Shown one piece after another: positions 58,186-64,000 of a DNA stretch of 64,000 bases. The DNA lies in assembly GCA_000827325.1 (NCBI GenBank), contig KN832873.1:2680245-2744244 (forward strand), given 5' to 3'. The notes under the pieces were generated by a model that made no database searches, was not told the DNA's origin, and was given only the letters and a program-made list of their open reading frames with translations. Both the position numbers and the translations under genes were made by a program. The stretch comes from Oidiodendron maius Zn (Eukaryota > Ascomycota > Leotiomycetes > Myxotrichaceae). Numbering within the stretch: position 1 is the stretch's first letter; each line of letters begins with the position of its first letter.

Positions 58186-58576
58186 ATACCGATTTTGCAA
58201 GGAGTTTATGTGACTTTCTGGGCAAAAGGACTTAGGGAAGGGGAGATCTTCACTGAAGCCAGCTCTCTGCTGGTTTCGCTAACGTTTAACGAACTTATGA
58301 TTCTGTACGAGATACGAAAGTAAATGTAATGCTATTATGACTCTGAAAAGCTGCCTGGGTGAATCTATTGCATTCGTTTATGATCTTATGCTCTCTAGCA
58401 GCAACAATTGAGTCTATCCTATCCTGCAACGCCATGCGTACCAATGACGCCACCGGTGAGCCTAACATCCCATTAAGCTATGCGCAATCGTAGCAGCACG
58501 TAATAAAAGTGACTACTTCTACCATTCTGGACCTCTAGACAGCCCTAGCCTCGCTCCATCCAAGCGCCGAGCTATC
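58186..58576. other. convergent 3' flanks
   Basis: 391 bp between the PH gene and the next minus-strand gene. Nothing recognised. Confidence 0.5.
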
Positions 58577-59948
58577 TTAAACCTGTGTAATGAGGTTGGG
58601 AACATGCAGTCCAACAGCCTCTTCCGTAACCGCAACGCCGCGTCTGAGATCTAACGGCGCGCTCCCGAACATACCCACCCGCTCGCTCTCCTCCATGGGC
58701 GTGGGGGGTCCCGAGATCAGCGCTAGCTCTTCTGGTGACTGAGCCGGAAGAGGTGTGAATAGGGCGAGCTGAAACTTTGCAGCAGCAGATGGGTTACGTG
58801 TATCATGGATTTGAAGCGATGTTGTAGATGTGCCGACCTCCGTTTTGATGGAACTGGGCGTGGAGGAGATACATTTGGTGGAGTCCACGTAGGAGCGGCT
58901 GAGTCTTGTGATGGTAATAGGAAGGCCGGAAGATTCTTCTTTATGAGCGCAGTTTTGATGTTGGTCCAGGTACGAAGGGGAAGCAGGGGGCTGATATTGC
59001 GTTAGGTGAACTGGATTTACGAGCTTCTTGTTAGAACTTGCATACCTGAGGAGGAGATGGCCTCAGACCAAGGCTTTTGACATGCTTGACAAGAGCGACT
59101 GGTCGTTGCTTTTGCAGATGAAAGCCAAAACCAGCGGCGGCCGTAGGTGAGATGCCACCACTAGCTACCTCGTTTAGACTGAGATAGCTTCTATCGAGAA
59201 GACCGGGTCGGCAGTAGTGGCAACACTTAAATTGACATTCGGTATCTGCGGCAGGCAACCAGAGTTTCATCGATAATCTAGTAGGTGTAGCCTGTGGGGG
59301 GAGAGAAGAGCGTCTGTATGTTGAAGAGGTGTTATTGGTTGATAGGCCGGACGAGGACGATGCATCGTCCGCGACAAGGCCTTCGGTTTCGCGTCTGGCT
59401 ACTTCAAGTACCTACACTATTGTTAGATGCGATTCAGGCGAGGAATGGAATAGGATGGCTCTGCGGGTACTGTGCGGGACCAGGACCGTTACTTACATGC
59501 GATCTTTGAGAAAGAATCTGTCGCAGTTGCGCCGGTGTATATGTTTGGAGGTCTGCTTCATTAATCTCGTCCAAGAAGCTGAGCCTCGATGCCCGAGCAG
59601 CAGGACTTCTTTTCCTTGGCACATCTGATCTTGGAATCAGATCAGATATCGCATCCAGCTTATCCTTATACTGGTCAGAAGAGTACTGTAGTGGCTGAGA
59701 GATATTCTTACCTCGTCGAAAGCCGCATCCTCTTCTAGCATAAGATCCCTGTCTTGAGTACACCTCCAAAGCCAGCCGGTGGAAGAGGTCTGAAGGCAGA
59801 CTACGCATCTAAAGTCTTCAGTGTACAGACGAGTCATTGTAAGATGCGTACAAGTGCCATTCCGGGCCGCAGCTCTGTGTTTGCGAGGCATAAACATCGA
59901 AGCGTGATCTTTGATTGTTGACCTTGGTGTGGAGGTTGTTGCGGCCAT
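58577..59948 (-). CDS. uncharacterised Cys-rich protein
   Basis: Exons 59948-59712, 59670-59497, 59411-59046 and 58990-58577 join in phase to 396 residues. I do not know its function. Two Cys clusters stand out: FRCVVCLQTSSTGWLWRCTQD (~46-66) and ECQFKCCHYCRPGLLDRSYLS (~180-200). Both look like zinc-binding knuckles. The second is followed by a Gly/Ala-rich segment, ISPTAAAGFGFHL. A central block (PRSDVPRKRSPAARASRLSFLDEI; TYTPAQLRQILSQR) looks like a phosphorylated helix-linker region. The C-terminal third is Ser/Thr/Pro-rich and ends in LHVPNLITQV. The first intron (41 nt) is the shortest in the window. Confidence 0.78.
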
Positions 59949-61297
59949 TCTTAGTCTAATATAATGATTGCAGAATTGGGGACACCTGCTAATGATTACA
60001 TTCGGATGAATTATGACCGCATGGTTGTTGTCGGTGTTGCTTTTGTTGTCTTTGCATTTGGTTGCTTAGGAGGAGGCATCCCAAAGAGCGCGAGAGGTGT
60101 GGTCTATTTGTTTTGCCCCGGTAAGGAAATACTTTAACGCTTCGACAAACGAACCTTAAGAGTCGACTTAAATATTGCTACACTATCTTTTAAGACTGTA
60201 TTTAAGAACTAGAATGTGACGCACACACAGGAATGAATGGCTTGGAGAGCCGGGATTGCTCGACTAGCTCAGCTGCCTTGGTTCTTCATACACTGTATGG
60301 CAGCCTTCAAGCATATAGATAGAGTGAAATAGAGAAACACACCAAACCTTGCATCATCTTGTTAGAGACTTACGCGTGAAGCCCATCCACCAATTGCATC
60401 GACTGATATGGCCGTGCATTGGGTGGATGGGATTGCAACAGGCGTGACAAGGCAAGATGCACGAGAATATCCTAACTATGAGAACGCCATCCTTTTCAGT
60501 AGAGTCACAACGAAACTCTCTTAGTGAGGTTTCTAAATATCGATCCAACCAAAGCGGGTTATTCTCGATTTGCGCGCAAGAGGTCCTGGAATCTGCACTA
60601 CAGACTGTCACAGCTGCTGGAAGATCGATAGTCAAATGAATCATGGTACTCTGTCACCACTTCTGGGGACCCCATAGCACCGGGCCGGGAATCACTGCTC
60701 CCAACCCAGCTTCACAAGAGAGATGTCCTCCTCGTGCACGCGGCGAATTTCTTTTTCGCGACATGAGAAGTCTGGCTAGAGCAGCGCAGTTGACTCCTTA
60801 GAGCGGCGTGGAAGTCGTAGTTCGCCTAGACACCACGCGAAACCCGTTTCTGGACATTTCAGTCACTTCTAGCGCGGCTCCGCCCTCATATGGAAAATGC
60901 GGAGTCGGCCGCCCGGGCTTCCTGCTCCCAAGTAAAACATATCAGCCATAAACCCTTCTTCTGCCGGAAAATAGACCCCTTCCCATAAGACGGTATCGCG
61001 GCAAATATTCCGAGAGGGAAATTGACCTCTTCTCCCTCAAAGCTCTCCTGATTATAGTACCTAGGTATTTGGTGCGTCCCGCTCGTCGAGAGATCCCGCT
61101 TAGTCAGCGACCCAGTTATTTTCCTATTACAGTACTTATCCACTACGTTGCCTCGGCTGCCGCTTGACGGAGGAGTAAACACAATAAACATCTAGACACT
61201 CCCCTATCCTCACCATCTTCCCCACACTTTCAGGACATCTTCTGTTGACACGCGCACATCTGCAGACCCGCAAGTTATCTAAGCTTCCATTGTCGCC
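59949..61297. other. 1.35 kb without a recognised gene
   Basis: Divergent region between the Cys-rich protein and the Mpv17-like gene. Only short frames are present (for example 60354-60644, -). No motif or RNA gene seen. Confidence 0.45.
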
Positions 61298-62157
61298 ATG
61301 TCTGTCAAATTCGAGAAGGATACCATACGGCAGGGGGTCCCCGTCCCCAGCCTGAGATCGGGCAAGCATGAATTGGCGGATGAGATTGGCACAGCGCTCA
61401 CAGGAGGCAAGGCAAATGCGGGACAACCTGGATACTTGGCTGTACGTTCCGTCTCCGCTGTGAACTGAGAGAATGCTGACCTTTGGCCTGGCAGGCTTAC
61501 CTCCACCAACTGCAAACAAACCCGCTCCGGACCAAGATGCTGACGTCCGGCACCCTGTCCGCTCTGCAAGAACTGCTCGCATCGTGGATTGCAAAGGATC
61601 GCAGTAAGCATGGCCACTACTTCAGCTCGCGAGTGCCGAAGATGGCCGCGTACGGAGCCTTTGTCAGTGCGCCGTTGGGACATGTTCTGATCAGCATCCT
61701 GCAAAAGTTGTTCGCAGGCCGGACCAGTCTGCGGGCCAAGATCCTCCAGATCCTTGTTAGCAACTTAGTGGTATGTTCAATTTGCCTAGTCCGGGAATCC
61801 CCTTCTGTACTGATTGTCTGGTGAAAGATTGCTCCCATCCAAAACAGCGTGTACCTGGTCTCCATGGCCATCATCGCTGGCGCGAGAACATTCCACCAGG
61901 TCCATGCAACCTGGAAGGCTGGTTTCATGCCCGTCATGAAGGTCAGCTGGGTCGTCTCCCCCCTGGCTCTTGCATTTGCACAGAAGTTCCTTCCCGAGCA
62001 TACCTGGGTCCCGTTCTTTAATATCGTTGCTTTCGCTACCGGGACGTACCTCAACTCCGTGACGAAGAAGAAGCGCCTTGCGGCCCTGAGAAAGAGGTAC
62101 CAGGAGGAGAGCCGAGGCAGAGACGATTACCCCGGAGCAACCAAGAGAGATTACTAG
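61298..62157 (+). CDS. Mpv17/PMP22 family membrane protein
   Basis: Small multi-pass protein of peroxisomal or mitochondrial inner membranes; family members form or modulate channels. Exons 61298-61441, 61495-61770 and 61828-62157 give 249 residues. The Mpv17 core begins AYLHQLQTNPLRTKMLTSG, with the family's xxYxxxLxxxPxxTKxxTsG pattern. It continues through YGAFVSAPLGHVLISIL and SVYLVSMAIIAGARTF, and ends in the signature HTWVPFFNIVAFATGTYLN. The usual W-P...N-F is partly altered here. The N-terminal ~45 residues are polar, longer than in Mpv17. The basic C-terminus TKKKRLAALRKRY suits a peroxisomal membrane protein like PXMP2. Organelle is uncertain. Confidence 0.88.
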
Positions 62158-62704
62158 ACATAGAGGGGTCGACAACACGGGGTGACGCAGCGTTGCGTAT
62201 CTCCCTCTCCTGGACGAGGTACAAAACTCGGTAATGAAATGGTGGCAAGGAGTGACTGGATTCCTGCAGTGTATTCGAGGCGTGCTAGCTAGTGCATGAG
62301 CAACACTATTGCACAGCAGCAGTGGCATTTGCTTTGTAAATTTCCCCTTCTCATTGGTTTCCAGACTTGTCAGATACAAGTTATATAGGCGTTTGTTTGC
62401 AACCCCTCTCTGGTGTAACTTTGACTTGTGATTGTTTGCTCCTTGATTACGATCCTGTTGTCTTTTTCATACGACGTCTATGTTTCAATGTCGACGGAAT
62501 CAAGTCAGATGCTTGTCAGAAGGCAGTATAGTGGTACCACAATGTGCTATGGCAAATATCCCAACGTTCGAGGTAAGTCAATTTGCTTTGGGAAACTCCG
62601 TGTCTGTGTCACCCCCGACAGTCCAGGGCCGAAGTTTTAAATGGTCTGCAAGGACCGACAGACTTCTCTTCTCTTCTCTGAAGATTTTTCTCTTCACAAA
62701 AGCC
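62158..62704. other. intergenic before the right-edge gene
   Basis: 547 bp, no supported gene. Pyrimidine-rich stretches near 62,660 could be the leader of the next gene. Confidence 0.45.
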
Positions 62705-64000
62705 ATGCCTCCTTTAGACTGGCCTGGTACCATGGGTTACCATGTTCCGCCATCGCTCATGTCCGACAATCTCGATGAATCCCCATATGGGAGACATCAC
62801 TACTCACCAACACCTCTGCGAGAGTTCCTTGGGATGCGTGGGGGCAGTTTCAATCCGGTCAGATACGCACCGCCTCGCGAGTGTACTCCGCGTGGCCGCG
62901 GACTTGCAGATGCAGGGGAACTCGCTGTTCGTCTACGTGACCGCGGGCGAGCAGATGACGCCGCTGATGGCCTCGTGCGAGGCCGTGGAAATTTGGATTC
63001 TATTCGGAAACTTGTAGCTGCCCTTCCTACCAGAAACTCCGACATCTTGCGAGACTGTGGCCATGCAGATGACACAGCTGATGACTTCGTGCGACGCTCT
63101 GGAGATCTGGATTATATTCGGAAACGTATGGACGGCCTTTCACCTACATATCCCGATATCTCGCGTGGCCGTGGCCATGTAAATGAGCGTCGTGTGCGTT
63201 TCATACTCCCAGGCGAACATGACGATGACCTACCTCGTGGCATTCTAAAAAACCGAAGACGCGGGCCCGACTTGGCCGCTGGACCACGATATCAGCCTGC
63301 CCGACGTCAACCGGATCCAGACCATGATCATACGTGTAACTCGCATCGTTGCCTGAACACGGCGAACATTAGCCTGGGAGCACGAGTATGGCTTGATCAC
63401 GACTCAGACCATGAGAGGCACAATAATCATAATCACAATCGCCATGGTTGCCAGCACAACAGGAAATGCTGTGGATGTTGCGATTCCAACTCCAAAGACG
63501 ATAAAAAGCACGGGTTCAAGACGAGGGACGTTACGTTGCGCGGGAAGTGCTACCAGATCCGCAAGTCATTCCTGGCGGAGTTCGGCAAGTTTGAGAATGA
63601 GTTTGCTAAGTTCGTCGAGAAGAAGTCTGAGGAGGAGCTTCCTAATGAGGTCATTCAAATGTTGGTTGATTGCATTAATGACGAGCCTGGCGAGTTGAAC
63701 TCGGCCATAAACCTCGTTGGGCTGAACATTCTGGCATCCAATCTTGGGTGCAGGTCCGCCGTGGAGGATTCTTTGCAAGAGCTCAAGAAGATCGAATCGG
63801 ACAGTCTGATCAGGGCAGACGAGTTAACCAAGATATGTGGCACTATAACAATGTCAGGTAAGGTAGATGACAGACTGCAAGCCTGGCTCAAGAGGTTCAT
63901 TTGTAAGCACGACGCCTGGCACCTGTTGCAGAATTCGCAGAAGTTCCGATTGTTGGTCACCAGACATCCCGAAGTGAAGACCAGATTGGAGACAATAATG
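62705..64000 (+). CDS. uncharacterised protein, partial (runs off the right edge)
   Basis: One frame stays open from the ATG at 62705 to the last base, 432 codons with no stop. Family unknown. The N-terminal part is Arg/Gly/Asp-rich with an internal repeat: two 38-residue units (ADDAADGLVRGRGNLDSIRK / ADDTADDFVRRSGDLDYIRK) and degenerate copies on either side. Next come a short block (VRFILPGE ... RGILKNRR) and a His/Cys-rich segment (HDSDHERHNNHNHNRHGCQH; KCCGCCDSN) that may bind metal. The C-terminal ~160 residues are helical (FLAEFGKFENEFAKFVEKKS; LQELKKIESD; RLQAWLKRFI). A GTAAGG sequence at 63,857 could be a donor, but read-through is open, so I kept one exon. Confidence 0.7.
   Translation, partial: MPPLDWPGTMGYHVPPSLMSDNLDESPYGRHHYSPTPLREFLGMRGGSFNPVRYAPPRECTPRGRGLADAGELAVRLRDRGRADDAADGLVRGRGNLDSIRKLVAALPTRNSDILRDCGHADDTADDFVRRSGDLDYIRKRMDGLSPTYPDISRGRGHVNERRVRFILPGEHDDDLPRGILKNRRRGPDLAAGPRYQPARRQPDPDHDHTCNSHRCLNTANISLGARVWLDHDSDHERHNNHNHNRHGCQHNRKCCGCCDSNSKDDKKHGFKTRDVTLRGKCYQIRKSFLAEFGKFENEFAKFVEKKSEEELPNEVIQMLVDCINDEPGELNSAINLVGLNILASNLGCRSAVEDSLQELKKIESDSLIRADELTKICGTITMSGKVDDRLQAWLKRFICKHDAWHLLQNSQKFRLLVTRHPEVKTRLETIM
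62939..63166 (+). repeat. 114-bp tandem repeat (two 38-codon units)
   Basis: Unit 1 62939-63052, unit 2 63053-63166, sharing gcagatgac, ttcgtgcga-like and attcggaaac blocks in register. Weaker unit fragments flank them on both sides. Confidence 0.75.

Overview
The window is nuclear DNA of a filamentous ascomycete (Pezizomycotina). The genes are monocistronic, lie on both strands, and carry short introns (mostly about 50-100 nt) with GTNNGT donors and CTNAC branch sites. The gene set is typical of moulds: the alkaline-pH sensor PalH, a polarity factor TeaC/Tea4, a Ste50 adaptor, a Neurospora-type HET-C, and a secreted GH12 glucanase. The orotidine decarboxylase has the long acidic insertion known from Neurospora pyr-4 and absent from Aspergillus pyrG, so Aspergillus is unlikely. 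I cannot fix the class from sequence alone. Exon coordinates were built by hand; every spliced model below keeps one open frame from start to stop unless stated otherwise.

Layout. From 1 to 23 kb lie ceramide synthase (-), palH (-), a zinc-less MDR oxidoreductase (+), teaC (+), ste50 (+), het-C (-), fatty-acid 2-hydroxylase (+) and an RBM39-type splicing factor (+). After a 2.7 kb stretch without a gene come an uncharacterised 724-residue protein (+) and chorismate synthase (-). From about 30 to 34.9 kb is the only accessory-looking region. It holds a frameshifted gene for an array of unusual C-x7-C zinc fingers, directly followed by the C-terminal half of a tyrosine recombinase and its own zinc-finger tail, broken by stops and a frameshift. 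This looks like a decayed mobile element.

From 34.9 to 64 kb the core genome resumes: a vWA protein (-), GH12 xyloglucanase/endoglucanase (-), SAGA subunit Spt20 (+), Emi1 (-), Yme2 (+), OMP decarboxylase (-), cytosolic Hsp70 (-), ribosomal protein eS19 (+), the ribosome-biogenesis GTPase Efl1/Ria1 (-), a double-PH protein (+), an uncharacterised Cys-rich protein (-), an Mpv17/PMP22 membrane protein (+), and the start of an unknown gene that runs off the right edge.

Functional groupings are loose, as usual in fungi. There are two sphingolipid enzymes (ceramide synthase, 2-hydroxylase); divergent Emi1/Yme2 (both probably mitochondrial); divergent Hsp70/eS19 followed by convergent Efl1 (protein synthesis and folding); and the neighbours teaC and ste50 (polarity and MAPK signalling). 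No rRNA, tRNA, CRISPR array or operon was found.
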